Part shown: piece after piece, positions 21,096 through 33,200 of the stretch
How positions within the stretch are numbered: position 1 is the stretch's first letter
Layout: every line of letters begins with the position of its first letter
From: Datisca glomerata
Lineage: Eukaryota > Streptophyta > Magnoliopsida > Cucurbitales > Datiscaceae
NCBI GenBank assembly: GCA_003255025.1
Contig: QANY01003844.1
Span: 62,001 to 126,000 of the forward strand
Direction: 5' to 3'
Length of the DNA: 64,000 nucleotides
Program-made: the position numbers and the translations under genes
The notes under the pieces: model-generated
What the model was told of the DNA's origin: nothing
Seen by the model: the letters and a program-made list of their open reading frames with translations, nothing else
Database searches by the model: none

Positions 21096-22597
21096 ATGTA
21101 TGTAACTAGGCCACTTTCTCTGTTCAAGAAGTCCCCTTCATCGCTCTCTTTACCACCACCGGATGGACCAAACTCTGGTATTCTTATAATCCAAGATGAA
21201 GAAGCTGAGACTACATGTTTTTTTGGATTATGTAAGGATAGCAGGCTAGAGGACCTGCCTTTCCCTCAGAATAAAGACTTGAAGCTTCGTTATACAACAA
21301 GTGCCGGTGAGACCACTTACGTTGAGGATTTCTATGCAGCCTTTATTCCTGTTCTCAATCAGCCCCTGTCCTCTAACCGCTACTATGTCATTAAATCCCG
21401 AGGGAAACATCAAGGGTACGTATTGAAACTGATTTTTGTTACTTTTTTCAAACTAATTTACTGTGTATTTTCACATATTTCTTATAAGACCGTCACGGTT
21501 ATATTTAGGTAAAGTGTAACATAAAAACTTGATCATTTCAAGTTGAAGTAATTTGGGTATTGGAAGAGATTTTTTGAAGAAAAATGACGAACCAATATCC
21601 TGAAATGTATTTAATTACTTTATATGTCATTTTGATTTTAGTAGTATGTTAAGTGTTTCTATAATAGCCAAAGATGTAAGGAAGTTACTTTTTGTGACAG
21701 CACTTACCAGAAATGTAAAAGTGACAACAAATTGACTATAAATGCAGAGAAGCATATACAAACTCAAAGGACGAGGACATGGCGACATGCTGCTTCTGCA
21801 GGTGTGTACGTGATGTGCCACCACAGCCTTTTAACCCAAACAATACACACCAGCAATTTGAAATCAGCTCTGTTACTTGCTGTGGTGGACCCAATGGTTT
21901 TGTGGCAAAATCAGTATCCCCAGATGGCTTCCCTCCAAAATTCCTAACAAGACAAGGCTGGCATGTCTATACCTCAACCCCCAATCACTTTCACTTAGAA
22001 GATGAAGCTCCCGGCCTTAACTCCGCTCTCCGATCTCGCCTTCCAGATCTCGGCATCGTTCAGCCAGTGGTCATAGGCAAATGGTATTGTCCCTTTATTT
22101 TCATCAGGGAAGGAATGTACAAAGATCAGATGAAAAAATCTTTGTATTACCAAATGACACTAGAGCAAAGCTGGGAACAGATATATGGGATCCGAAACGA
22201 TGGTGAAAAAGGCAATGTTGTTGCTGTTGATGCCTCTGTTCAAACAGAGGTGGTGTTAATTGGTGGGAAAGAGGCTGTGAATGAGAAAGCTGTTGATGGG
22301 AATGGGATAGTGTGGTTTAAGAGCTTTGGGAATAAGCAAGAGATTAGTGTTGGGTTAAGCTTGGCTATTGTGGAGAGAATGAAGTGGGAAGAGGAGAGGG
22401 TCGGTTGGGTTGGAGAGAAAGGAAGAGAAGTGAGAGTGAGTAGAGAAGAGGAGTTTGGAGGGTATGGGGATGGAGAGTGGAGAAGTTTTGGGTGTTATGT
22501 TTTGGTTGAGAGATTTGTGTTAAGGAGAAAGGATGGAAGCTTGGTTCTTACCTATGATTTCAAGCACTCTCATCAGATTAGAACCAAATGGGAATGA
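21096..22597 (+). CDS. DUF1262 family protein, two exons, intact
   Basis: Exon 1 is 21096-21415 and exon 2 is 21748-22597. The 332-bp intron has GT at 21416 and AG ending at 21747 and splits a Gly codon, giving 389 residues. The N-terminus MYVTRPLSLFKKSPSSLSLP, then GPNSGILIIQDEEAETTCFF, LPFPQNKDL and FIPVLNQPLSSNRYYVIKS are diagnostic of plant DUF1262 proteins. Exon 2 continues with EDMATCCFCRCVRD, then QQFEIS, WHVYTST, GKWYCPFIFIRE, YYQMTLEQSWEQIY, VVWFKS-like and VERMKWEEERVGW blocks, and ends CYVLVERFVLRR and SLVLTYDFKHSHQIRTKWE. Length and order match the family, with no stop or frameshift. The molecular function is unknown; there is no signal peptide or membrane span. A CysCysPheCys cluster early in exon 2 may bind metal (inference). 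It is the only intact host gene here. Confidence 0.95.
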
Positions 22598-22745
22598 GAA
22601 GAATTTTAGCCTTTTTGGGACTTTTGACGGTGTTATTATGTCTGTATGCAGTTCACTCTGGATGGCTTATATGTTAACTAGCATTATAAGAAAAGGTATA
22701 GTTAATTAGCATTGTTGGAATTGTGAAATCGTAATGTTTGTTATT

Positions 22746-22751
22746 AATAAA
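22746..22751 (+). terminator. candidate polyadenylation signal of the DUF1262 gene
   Basis: AATAAA about 150 bases after the stop codon, in a T-rich context with TTTGTT upstream elements. Confidence 0.5.
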
Positions 22752-23728
22752 TGTTTTACTTATTAAATACATCTGTAATAACTTGGTATATGGTCCGCAA
22801 GCAGTACTTAATTGATGTGCTATGGAGTTAAGTAACAATTAATAATTAATAATTGATAGATTTTATGAATTATTGGAGTTGACAATATTTTTGCACTATC
22901 AGTATCTCTTCTAGCTTTGGTATATATTTATAATTATACTTTTGTGATCTTGTTAGTTATCAATCAAATACATAAACTCAATACTTATTACATTATGGAG
23001 CTGGTGATTACAAGTGGGTCTTAAGAAAGCTTGGCCCCGTCTGTAAAATAAACTCATAACCCAAAACACAAGATCCATGACTCATTTGGAAATTGAGTGT
23101 CTGGCCATATGTCACTCACTTGCCTATGTGAAGGGGAGATGTTTTAATTTGGAAACAATAATTCTCCTTACAAGGTTGTCTTCTTCCTCTCTTAAAAGTT
23201 TCACTAAATCTTTCACATGTGTCGTCACTCATTTTAACAAAGAGAGAGAGTAAAAAAGCTTCCGGTGAAATTTGGTCCTCTTATCCCACCACAAGCGTGG
23301 CCAACCATCCAAGGAACATAGGAGAAGGTCGTTTGATTTTGATAAAGCACGCTTCAAAGGAACTGTCTCATGATTCATTTAATATTCATTAGCTTAAAAT
23401 TAATAATAAATCATCTAGATTTTGATTCATTTTTATTCAGTAATTAGATTTAGAGTGCCAACAGTGAACCGATATTACCTTTTTGTATTGGGTAATCAAA
23501 ATCATCACGATAACTATATTTCTCTATATTTGCATATTATATTAATTTCGTTGGATCCCTTTATAACTCATTACATGTTTTTTTATTTGGCAATAACATG
23601 AGCATCATTTTCAACAACATCCCATAAGTTATAGTCAATTAATTGAATATAAATAATTATCGACTTCCAATAAATATAATCACTGTCATTAAAAATGGAG
23701 GTTTAGTAGTAGACACACTATTCATGAG
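22752..23728. other. intergenic, no gene recognised
   Basis: AT-rich sequence between DUF1262 and the LTR-like copy. It includes an AATTAATAATTAATAATTG run near 22840. Nothing coding was seen. Confidence 0.55.
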
Positions 23729-24650
23729 CTAAGGGGGTGTGACCGTGATGTCACGTGGATACAGTTACATGTGTAATCTAACCTTAATAAATGGCAAATA
23801 TGGTCTAGGAATGTGGAGGTTGAGATTTGAAGGGTGAATGACGAGTATTTTATGTCAGCCTATAGAAGGTCACGAAATGCTCTTGGGAGGAGAATTCAAA
23901 GAGAATTCTCCAAATCTAGTAAGTGGGGAAATTCAAAATGAATCTCAAATCCTCAACAATTAGGAGGAAGGTTTTTATTTTTAGAGAAGCTTTCATGAGG
24001 GGTCCATTCCAGCTAATCTCTTGACTAATTGGCCGTGGACCTATGTAATGATACCTCAACAAGCTCGTTGAGATGACAACATCCAGTAATCGCTTATTAT
24101 AACCATAGTCGCATAGGTCAAGGTATCTATGGGGAAGATTCTCATGCACACTACTTTCACATTACGCCATATATCATGTGCAATGACCGTGAGTCTAACA
24201 AGGAAGAACACGGAGGGCGCGCCACATAGACGAGATAGGCGGTAGGAGCCATCCCGAGGGTGTCCTCAATTAAGTCCCTTCCCACGATGAGAACAAGACA
24301 TAGTAGTGAAGGGATGCCATTTTTAATACAGTGAAACCTTGTCCCAATCCTACCAGACTACATTCCCTAGAAATGTTCTCAGGCAAGGGACTCACCTAAG
24401 TCTTTGTCACTTGACTTAAAAATTACAAGAATATAAGTGAATACATTGAAAGAATAAATAATATAAATATATTTTATGTCAGACGGTCACTTTCGTGGAT
24501 CGAGCAATCACGTCGAAAAATCAAAGCTAACACCTAAAAGCTATTAATGGGAGCGACATGTGCCATATTGGTAAGTCAAAGTCATAGCGGTCAATCATCA
24601 TATATATTTAGCCCCGTGTACAAGTTCGATGTGAACATACAACTTCTACA
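23729..24650 (-). repeat. LTR-like copy R1, candidate 3' LTR of element D
   Basis: Begins TATTCATGAGCTAAGGGGG where the other copies have TGTTCAGCAGCTAAGGG. It shares long blocks with them: CTCTTGGGAGGA, GAGAATTCTCCAA, CAAATCCTCAACAAT, GAAGAACACGG, GAGCAATCACGT. Similarity weakens after about 24605 and is lost by about 24650, so it may be truncated. The terminal TG has become TA. Confidence 0.75.
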
Positions 24651-25269
24651 TAAATTATGTCATATGACCTTTGACTATTGTAATTAATAACAGAACTTCG
24701 ATCTAATTGTATCTTGTAATTTCTTTGGCAATTAACGAATATTTTGTGCTCTCCATCGTGTGTTGCAATCCAGCCCCACTTTGTATTTTGCTGTAATTGT
24801 TCTTGTGTTATTCAAACCATCACTTTTGTACTGCTTTATAATTGTAAAATTCCTTAAGTTCAGTGGGAATATAACACCATTACTATAGAGATGCAATATA
24901 ATTGATGTGAGTCTTCACAACATAGGGTTTGCACGTTGTGGGTTCGTTATCAAGGTAATTCACCAATTTTATTTTATTTTTGGGTCGTTGCAACATCAAT
25001 TTAAGGAAAGTTTTGTTTTGTCCATAACTTTTGGTAGGAAACTCAGATCATTATACCGTCAACGGCGTTGCTATCTTGATATTCAATAATTTATCAATAT
25101 GCATTTATTACGAAACTTTCCTTTTTTTGGAAAAGTTCTCATGTTTTCCGGTGGGTTAGACGTCAAGAGATGACATAACCAAAATCACAATTTTTGGAAA
25201 CCTTTCCTATTTTCAGAATCTCTAGTCATTTGGAAACCTTTCATGTTTTTTCAAAATCTTCAGTATTTG
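24651..25269. other. no gene recognised
   Basis: AT-rich sequence between the R1 LTR copy and the mitochondrial insertion. By position it would be 3' untranslated DNA of element D. No motif was seen. Confidence 0.4.
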
Positions 25270-25959
25270 TGAGACTTCACTCCTTCGGTCATCTTTAGGA
25301 ATACGTTATTGCCATCTCTAGTGCATCCATCCATAAAGCATGCCTCCCTCATCAGATTAGCTTGGTTACCCGTGCTTTTAAAGGGCATTAATCAGGCTTT
25401 GAAGTGAAGGTCATAGGGGCTATGAGACTCGATTAAGCGTAGAAATTAGCGCTAGAAGCCCTAGTAGTAAGAAAAAAAAGAAAAGTAGCCCCAAGCTTAT
25501 GAATAAGCTAAATTATAGCTAAAATGGATGGAGTTGGGCTAGTCTAAGACAAGACAGACTGATCTATATTCTCCTAATCTCATTTACAAGGTTTCCCACT
25601 CACTCTATTGAGTGACAGCCTTTGTTGGGTTCTACAAGGAAACATCTCGATAGGCCCGCAACCTGTGCTGCGGTGATCGGGCCATGGGGAATGCAGAGCT
25701 TTTTTCTGAATTTCCATTGTCTGGAATGGAATGCCCATTTTTCAGCTAGGAACTATGGTATCGCCCCTCCATTCTTCTCAGTTTCGCAAGTCGGTCTGAT
25801 GGGTAGAAGATTCCATTCAAATACTTTAATTATAAATAATACTAAGGATCTCAATTTCCTTGAGATCGTGGGAAATGCATGGAACCAGGAAAGATGGAAC
25901 ACATCTTTGTATTTGTCTCGAAGCTTAAGTGTGTGAAGTAGGCCATTCCTGTCCTTTCC

Positions 25960-26060
25960 TGATTGTAGGACTGTTTCGATTGGTCCAGCACAGATTGGGA
26001 TAGAAGCCGGTAAATAAAGAACGAGATGAATATAGAGGTTAAACGAGCATCCCACACCCA
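25960..26060 (-). pseudogene. ccmC: ccmC fragment (mitochondrial cytochrome c maturation)
   Basis: From 26060 the minus strand reads WVWDARLTSIFISFFIY, the tryptophan-rich heme-handling motif and following helix of mitochondrial CcmC. The frame then shifts and continues as PASIPICAGPIET, corresponding to the family's P-I-S-I-R-A-G-P-I-D segment. About a dozen codons between the two pieces are missing. Sequence before the tryptophan and after about 25960 no longer matches ccmC clearly. It is a dead fragment. The first motif alone supports the call. Confidence 0.75.
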
Positions 26061-26330
26061 AAAACTACTACATCATTAACATGGGTTGGTAGTATAAAAT
26101 GTTCCTAACTGCATAAAAGCTTATGTCTTCATATAGGAAGAACCTCCCAATATCTCTCCTATCCCCAGCATGTAACCTCTACAAAAATACTGATTTCATC
26201 GAGGGTTGTACTACTATTTTCTTCAAAGGAGGGAAAAAATAGACAAAAGAACCATTCCATCTATCATATCAGTCGAGTCGATCCGATTCGTTCTTATCTA
26301 TAGAAACGTAAGAGAGAACTTATGACCTCG

Positions 26331-26417
26331 CGGATAGAGAGGGATTCGAACCCCCGATATTCCTATCAATACTTTGATTTTCAAGATCGACTCTTTCAAG
26401 CGCTCAGACATCCATCC
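26331..26417 (-). tRNA. trnS-UGA: tRNA-Ser (UGA), mitochondrial type, probably inactive copy
   Basis: 87 bases starting GGATGGATGTCTGAGCGC and ending TCTATCC plus discriminator G. The acceptor stem pairs fully with one G-U. The anticodon loop CTTGAAA gives UGA (template 26381-26383). A long variable arm (AGTATTGATAGGAATA) marks a class II tRNA, and GGTTCGAATCC forms the T arm. It is the mitochondrial rather than the chloroplast version. One C-A mismatch in the anticodon stem (TCGAT/ATCAA) and GCGC in the D loop in place of the usual GCGG suggest decay after transfer. Confidence 0.85.
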
Positions 26418-26779
26418 TCTCCTTGACATCTTTGCTTTTTCATCATCATCAATTAGAAATATGTGAACCTGTCCTTCCATTCTCCTCCTTTATAAGAGAT
26501 ACTCTTGTGATCAGCAGAGTTTTCTCATTTCACATCATTCAGAAGAGTCACAACTATTGTGTAAGGTGTAACATGTTTGTCATCCCCCTTTTTATATTTT
26601 TTTCCAATTCTTTGCACCCTCAATGTTTTTGATTTTTATAAATCATCATTGTCAAAGATTACCATTTAACAAGAAAGGCTCCATCATGAACCAAATCTCG
26701 CACATTAACACTTCAAATGATTAATCATAGTGCAGAAATAGTGTGTTGAGAAGAATTGGTATTGGTGGAGCGTTGTTTT

Positions 26780-26905
26780 GCACAAGCTGTGTCACAGTGC
26801 CTTGGCGCCATGGCACATCCCATGCAATGGCGCCTTGATCACCTTGTATATTACACATGCAAGGGCGCCTAGGCGCCATTTGCATGCCACATCCAATGGC
26901 GTTTT
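26780..26905. repeat. GGCGCC / TGGCGC palindromic repeat cluster
   Basis: Seven GGCG or CGCC words in 125 bases (CTTGGCGCCATGGCAC, ATGGCGCCTTG, GGGCGCCTAGGCGCCAT, ATGGCGTTTTGGGGCC), several palindromic. It resembles the vocabulary of the 3640-4130 array and sits in the 3' region of proposed element D. Confidence 0.6.
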
Positions 26906-29900
26906 GGGGCCTTTGAATTTTTTTGAACTTATTTTTTGGAATTCAGACAATATTTTAAATTGTAAAATTTATATTTTCAGGGCTTGAAATTTTCTTGTTA
27001 AGTCTCAAGGAAAACTTGCGAACCATCCTTACTACTCCCAAATCTAACATGCCTCCGCCTATTCCAAATATAGGAATGCCATGAAGAATTCCGCTCTTCA
27101 ACTAATTCGTGATATGGAAAAAACAACTTGGGAGCAAATTTATCTAGTCTCTGTTTCATTGTTGGAGCAAGAAAGTGGAAACATAGAATGCATATATGCA
27201 GACTTTATTCTCCTTTTTAGGAATGCACAAGGCAGTTTCTCCATATCTTTGATTGTCCTCAGTAGTCACACCAAGGCAGCAATCGGATGGCGAAAGTTGG
27301 CAGACTACATTACTTCAGTCCCTAAGTATGTTTCAATTTTAGAGAAAGTGGCATATTTGAGGCACTAGTGGTGAGTTTGCAGCTTACTATTCTTCAAGAC
27401 CCTTCAAGAATACAGACTCTGCTATTTGCTGGAGTAGATATTTACATACTTTCGTCACTACTTGGGGTGAGTTTACAACTACCCACGAGGACATATATTT
27501 TTTGCTGCGCCTTCCTTTCTTCAGATTCACAATGTTACAATGACTAAGCTCGAGATCGATGTAAAACTCATACTGGGCATGTTACTCGGTGGTCGATCCA
27601 GAAGTATTCTACAAGAATAAACATCAAGAAAAGTCTTCCAGCAGTAGAGCAATTTTTCTAAGTGGTTGTGTCAATTCTTCAAAGATGCCAACGCTTTTAC
27701 TAAGGAAGGAGAGAGCAGCATGAGTCACAGCAAAGCCTAGACTCTGAAGATAAAAAGGTGGAATTAGCTGCTTTCATTGCATTATGGCTATCATGAGACA
27801 TATTTCAAGGTAATGCCACTGCATGTTTCATTCATTGTATCCCAATTATAATATATTGTTAATGACTATTGCATGACTATAATATGGCAACTATTACATT
27901 AGGTCTCCCAAATGAGATGATGAACAATCGTGTGTTCGTGCTAGTGGTCTGGCTAACGACATGTCAAAAAATTTCCTTAGCTCTTATATTCCTGGGTAAT
28001 CTGTACTACCTCCTTTATTGAATTCACCACCACTAGGATGTTATGAGGTTACAACCTTTGTTGACAATGCATTCTTGTAGATGTTTGTGTGGGAACATTA
28101 CCCTAGGTTTGCGCTAGCAATGGCCAATATTTCAACTTATCTGAAGATTGATCATCCACCTAGAGCATGGTCATGGGGTTATGTAATAACACCTAGAGCA
28201 GTCGACTTCCCAATGAGCATTGATAGATTAGGGTACTTCAAACCCTATCCTTATATATCAGAGCTTTTCGATTACACGTTGGAGAATCTGTGGCCTGCAT
28301 TTAATAAAGACATTCACCTTGGGAGTGATGGAACATTGCTTCATGGTAGCCACTCTTATACCTCTAACACTGCCTTGAGCATGAAGGGGAGAAAGCCGAT
28401 AGCTTTTTTTATAGTACTGTTATCATGGTAACAGGGTTGCTCATCACTTCAATTTTGATCAGGGAGTCCCATGATTAAGGGAGATCAAGCTAGGTTTTTC
28501 GGTGGCCTTTGCATTACGGTTGGAGGGAATGTATTGCCTATGCAACACTTCCATGTGATTTCCATACCTTGAGTGTCTCGTGCTCCTACATTTTCCAGAA
28601 CTATGAAAAGTTACTAGATAGCCTTAGCAGGGAAGTAGATGTCTTTCATTCACCCGGACTCAAGGACACTAGTAGAGTTAGTCATTTATAAGAATGACTT
28701 GACATTGCGTCCTCCCACTAAAGAAGCACGGAAGTCACCAAAAAGAGGGGTTTCCAAAGATGTATAGACGGAGCCTCGTGTTAAAGCATTTTCCATTGAC
28801 AAAGGTAAAGGGATAACTAAGGTTCATGTCACATATCCTCACAACAAAGAAAATTATAAATCTAGGTTTGCCAACATAATAATTCGCACTACAAGAAATA
28901 AGGTATTCTACAAGAGGCAGATATCCTCATGAAAGGTAATCCACAAGGATCATGCGACACCTGTGATGCCCCTCATATTAAAAGTTCACGTTTTTCACGA
29001 TGCACAACACTTCCTGTGAAGACCCCTATGGTATCTCACTTTTTACAGGGTTTATCAACTCCTGTTTAACAAAGTTTTCGGACCCCTCTTGAATGTATTT
29101 AACATGTATTTTTAATACTTGTGAATTAACATTCACATGTATTTTATATCCTATAAAGTGAGATACCATAAGGTTCATTGTTATAGTCAAGTATTCATAT
29201 TAATTAAACATTTTCAAAAGATAATTTTATGTAGCATAGAGAACATCAATATAATAATTAACAACATTAACATTTAATCATTTCAATAAAGTTTTACATT
29301 ATTCATTTGATTAACTTACAAATAAATCTAACTTAAAAACTTACTTATCCTTAAATATACAAGTAAACTTGTTTCAATAAATGAAAAATATAAAAAATAA
29401 AATTTTGAGTTTGAAAAATGAAAAATGAAGAACCTAAATTGAATGGTAGTGTTTCACAATAGGGTATGCAGTGACTTCAGACCTTCCCAATGCCGAAGGA
29501 AAATACCATGAGTAGTTGTTAGTTGGTGAGTATAGGAAACAAACAGATAGCCCACTGCTATCTTCGGTTCCCAATAGAATAAGTATAAAGACTTTAAGTC
29601 AGCATAAAAAGAAACAGTTCTTACAATAAATCTAATTTTTACTTGTTTCTGATCTGACTGGAGATAATATAGCAGACCTGAACCAATATGCTTCTTGTAA
29701 CTAGCACTGATAAAAAATGTAAATGCCTGCGACTTATCTAGAATACATATCAACTCATCTAATTATTGCAATAATAACCAACTTTATAAGAACAGTCACA
29801 TGCAGAGATTCAGAGAAATTCATGAGATTATGCATTTCTTCGTTTTAGTCTAGAAGTACAAATACATCTACGAAGCACAATGAAATACATACATGCAATA

Positions 29901-30303
29901 AAAAAATGTACTTCTCGCCTAGGAGCATTAGATGTCTCTGAAGATGAAAAAAAGTAGTGAGAAAGATATTATTCTATCAATAATCAATAGTACAAAAAGA
30001 TCAAGCTATTCAATTAAGGTAAGAATGAATAGGAAAAGAAAAGGCCAAGGCTATTAGTATCAATTTTGAAATGATACAGAAACCAAAAACATAAAACCAA
30101 ACATATCCCACATTTAATCTCTTATTATCTACAAGTCCTAACCAAGGTCTTCAGATGCTAACCGCCTTTTCCAAGTGCTTTAGAACCAAAAGAGCAAGAA
30201 TGATAAAACTTAAGTAGCAAAGTAACGTCATGACAATTGATATTCAACTTGCCAAACAAAATTCATTACCAAGGACAAGGAAAAAGGGATATAAAGAGCA
30301 CAC

Positions 30304-30502
30304 CTGGTGGGGAAGCATTGCACTTTTTACACTGAAAAGAAAATTTAAATCTTAGACAAATTTTAAATCTAGGACACAATCATGAACAGAGAAAAGAAAG
30401 CTCAACTCCAGGAATGTTAAATAAGTTAAATTCCACATGTGCACGAGAAGAATAATTATGGAAGCAATTATTGCACAACCAGTCACCATTTCGCCATCCT
30501 TT
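30304..30502 (-). pseudogene. captured RanBP2-type zinc-finger gene fragment, two exons
   Basis: On the minus strand a 66-base exon (30502-30437) sits between an AAAATTTCAG acceptor and a GTGGAA donor and encodes KGWRNGDWLCNNC, then HNYSSRAH. After a 105-base intron ending TTTTCAG, a 28-base exon (30331-30304) encodes CKKCNASPPG and ends CAG before GTGTGC. Joined in phase 0 this gives the GDW-x-C-x2-C...N...C-x2-C pattern of RanBP2-type zinc fingers, with one residue fewer than usual between the second Cys and the Asn. Retained introns show capture of genomic DNA, not a cDNA. No further exons were identified, so it is a fragment. Such fingers bind RNA or ubiquitin in complete proteins. Confidence 0.65.
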
Positions 30503-33200
30503 CTGAAATTTTGACAGTAAGAGAATTAAATTCTTGTAATTGCAGTCCGCAGAGAACCCTGACTTAGCAAATAAGAATACATGATCAAAACAATGCAAAA
30601 TCAAGAATATAAAGGGGTCAAATGAGCAGAGTGACATCATAAAAATTGTAAAACGAGGTGAACCCCAGAGACTTTTCTAATTGATTATCAAAATATACTT
30701 GACCTTTGTAACTTCTTATAGCAGGAGATTTTCCAAGAAGTTACAGGGTCATGAAAATATTATCAGTGAAGTTCATAGAAAATTACATAGCATAATCCCA
30801 ATCCCAGAATCCTTCACATATTTAGTCTCATGTATCCCTTCTCCATGTATAACTCGCGAGCTAAGACCTCCTAGTTCGCCATAAAAAAGTAAGCTTAACA
30901 GGTCTGTGCTATGAAGAATTCCATGAACAAATATCTAGGCACTACTACTTTCTACACTCATAATGTAGAAGATTAATATGAAGAAAGGTTCATACGTTTC
31001 CGCAGAGCACCCTGACTTAGCAAATAACAATATTTTAAAAACCATTTTAGCAATAAATTAACTTCCGTCTCTCTCTCTTTGACAACAACTGCCCAACCCC
31101 TATAAGGAACATTGTTATCCCTATCAAACATGATTGCTCTCTCTCGCTCACACTCTCTTTTCCTATAACCTCTCTCTCCTCACACTCTATTTTCCTCCAA
31201 CCTCTCTTTCGATCCCACCCCTCTCTGTCAATCCAATGTCTCAACAACTGAAATTCTCGAAAAATAATTAATGACAGCTATAAAACCTAGCCCTAAAATA
31301 ACTAGTCATCATATAAAGAAGCAGTAATAGACCCACAAAGAAAAATAAATGATGAAGGAAAGGAAAAAAAAGATAAAAGAACGAAGATAGTTTGTACATC
31401 TTCCTCCCATGATTTCTCAGTAAAATCATTAGATCTTTAGCTTTTAGCAAAAGTGATTGTACTACAAAATGTGTGAGAATTTAATACACCCTCTACTCAG
31501 TTTGTAGTAGAAACCTTTACTTCTACTAAGGAAGTTTTCCGTAAATCTTCTAAAGCTACTTCTTAGTTTGAGGTTCATAGATATGTAAGACACAATACTC
31601 GCACCAAGATTGAAATTGTCTAACCAAACTTAATTTTCCTCTACATTGCTTGCATTCCTAAAATAGTTCAAAATATCCTTCAAGTTGGTGGAAGATATAG
31701 AATTTACTATATTTCATCAAGCTGATGTGTTTTTTGTATTACGTGATTTTTACTTGAGATTTTGTGAGTCAGCCTGCATCATGACTGGCCCAGCATTGAC
31801 CAAATTTACCTATACATTAGATTAACGATCAGTCATAATTTACAAACAGAGCCCTGAACAAACAAAATAAGCCAGAAATCAAAATATACCTTCATCATTG
31901 CTCAAGATACTCCATCTGCCAGAGTGGATGATACAAAAAAATGAAATGGTTAAAGTTATTGTAATGTAAATGGAATGCACAGTCTGTGCATATCTTATCA
32001 AGACTTTCAAATTAGTCACATAAAACTACATATAGACCTATAGGCTTCAAGAGAATGATAGAAGATAAGAAGACACTAACCCTAATACATAAGTTTTAGC
32101 TGCTCGTCCAAAATAATGTTTTAATGCTACTTCACAGATAATCTTTCCTTGGAACTTCATAATTCTTCTGCATTACCTGTAAATATAAAGAAAAAAAATA
32201 TTCTTAATGTAATTAAGTTAAATGTAATCTAAAAAATCATGAAAGTTGTCAATGCAAAGCAGCTATTAAAGTGTAGAATATGTGAAGCTCACACTTAGGC
32301 CCCATGCTTTTCTGATGCTTTCATTTGGAAAAAATCACATATTCAGGACCTTACGACATCTATGAAAAGAACAAATTTTTAGCTTATAGAAAATCTCTTC
32401 ACATTTACACAGTACGTAAATGAACTTGAATTTAAAAAGAAATGTACATGAATTTGGAATCGGAATCAGAGTCAGAGTCATGGAGGCCGACGAGGACGAG
32501 GAGACCCGACCCAATATCTAAAACGGTTCACCCTTTGACCTGTGAAACATGCTTTTGTGCTCAGTGATTTATGTAGAGATAGAGAGGGGAGAGAGAGAGA
32601 GAGAGACGTTACCTGAGAAGCTTGAGCCTATGGTATGCTTATGGATAGCTTGAGATGAAGAGAGTCAAGGCATATGTCAAATGGTCTAAAAGAAAGTCAA
32701 ATCTAGAAGGAAGTGAACCTGTTATAGAAGTTGGTAGAGAGATTCACGAAGGTCTAGAGCCCTAGCTTCTGAAACAGGTTAGCATCATCAATGGCGAACG
32801 AATCTTCCTACTTCAATATGCTCCATTGAGAGGCTTTCTATTTCAGACTCTGCATCTCCCCTTCTGCGTTTTGCAGTGACTTGAACTCTAAACTTTTAGA
32901 AAGAAATTGAGAGAGTAAAAATCTCACAGATTCACCATCTTCACTGAGAGACAACCAAAGCTCGACATACCTTGAGAACCATCATCGTTCATCCATATCC
33001 CCTTAGACAAATCAGAGGCAAAGGGAATTTTTACAAAATCATATGAGAGATAGACCTTACCTGAGAAGTTTGAGGCTAGGAGAGACGAGACGAGGCAAGG
33101 TGAGGGTCAGCTTGATACTGAGAAAGGTGAGGGGAGGGTCAAATTAAGAGAGATGGAGGCTAGGGTTTGCTTTCCCTCTTGGCTTCCCTTTGTCTAAAAT
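30503..33200. other. CACTA interior, no further gene recognised
   Basis: Contains one ~30-base duplicated phrase (CCCTGACTTAGCAAATAA at about 30557 and 31010), two CT-rich stretches and short frames without domains. Other captured exons may exist but I cannot support any. Confidence 0.4.

Larger units (their letters stand above)
25270..26420. other. mitochondrial DNA insertion (NUMT)
   Basis: GC-richer than its surroundings and bearing two mitochondrial landmarks on the minus strand: a trnS-UGA copy (26331-26417) and a broken ccmC fragment (about 25960-26060). The rest (25270-25950) has the even base composition of plant mitochondrial spacer DNA but no gene I can name. Edges are estimated from composition. 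The ccmC piece carries an internal deletion, so either the donor was already a rearranged mitochondrial segment or decay followed transfer. Confidence 0.75.

Noticed and set aside
24907..25089. 60-codon plus-strand frame between R1 and the mitochondrial insert
   Set aside because: No domain, no conserved neighbour, length expected by chance.
25622..25936. 104-codon plus-strand frame in the mitochondrial insert
   Set aside because: It overlaps the ccmC-bearing minus strand, has no recognised domain, and open length alone is expected in GC-richer mitochondrial DNA.
29454..29753. 99-codon minus-strand frame in the CACTA element as a captured gene
   Set aside because: No motif or splice evidence recognised, unlike the RanBP2 finger nearby; left unassigned.
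31047..31247. Arg/Glu-rich minus-strand frame in the CACTA element
   Set aside because: Produced by CTCTCT tracts.
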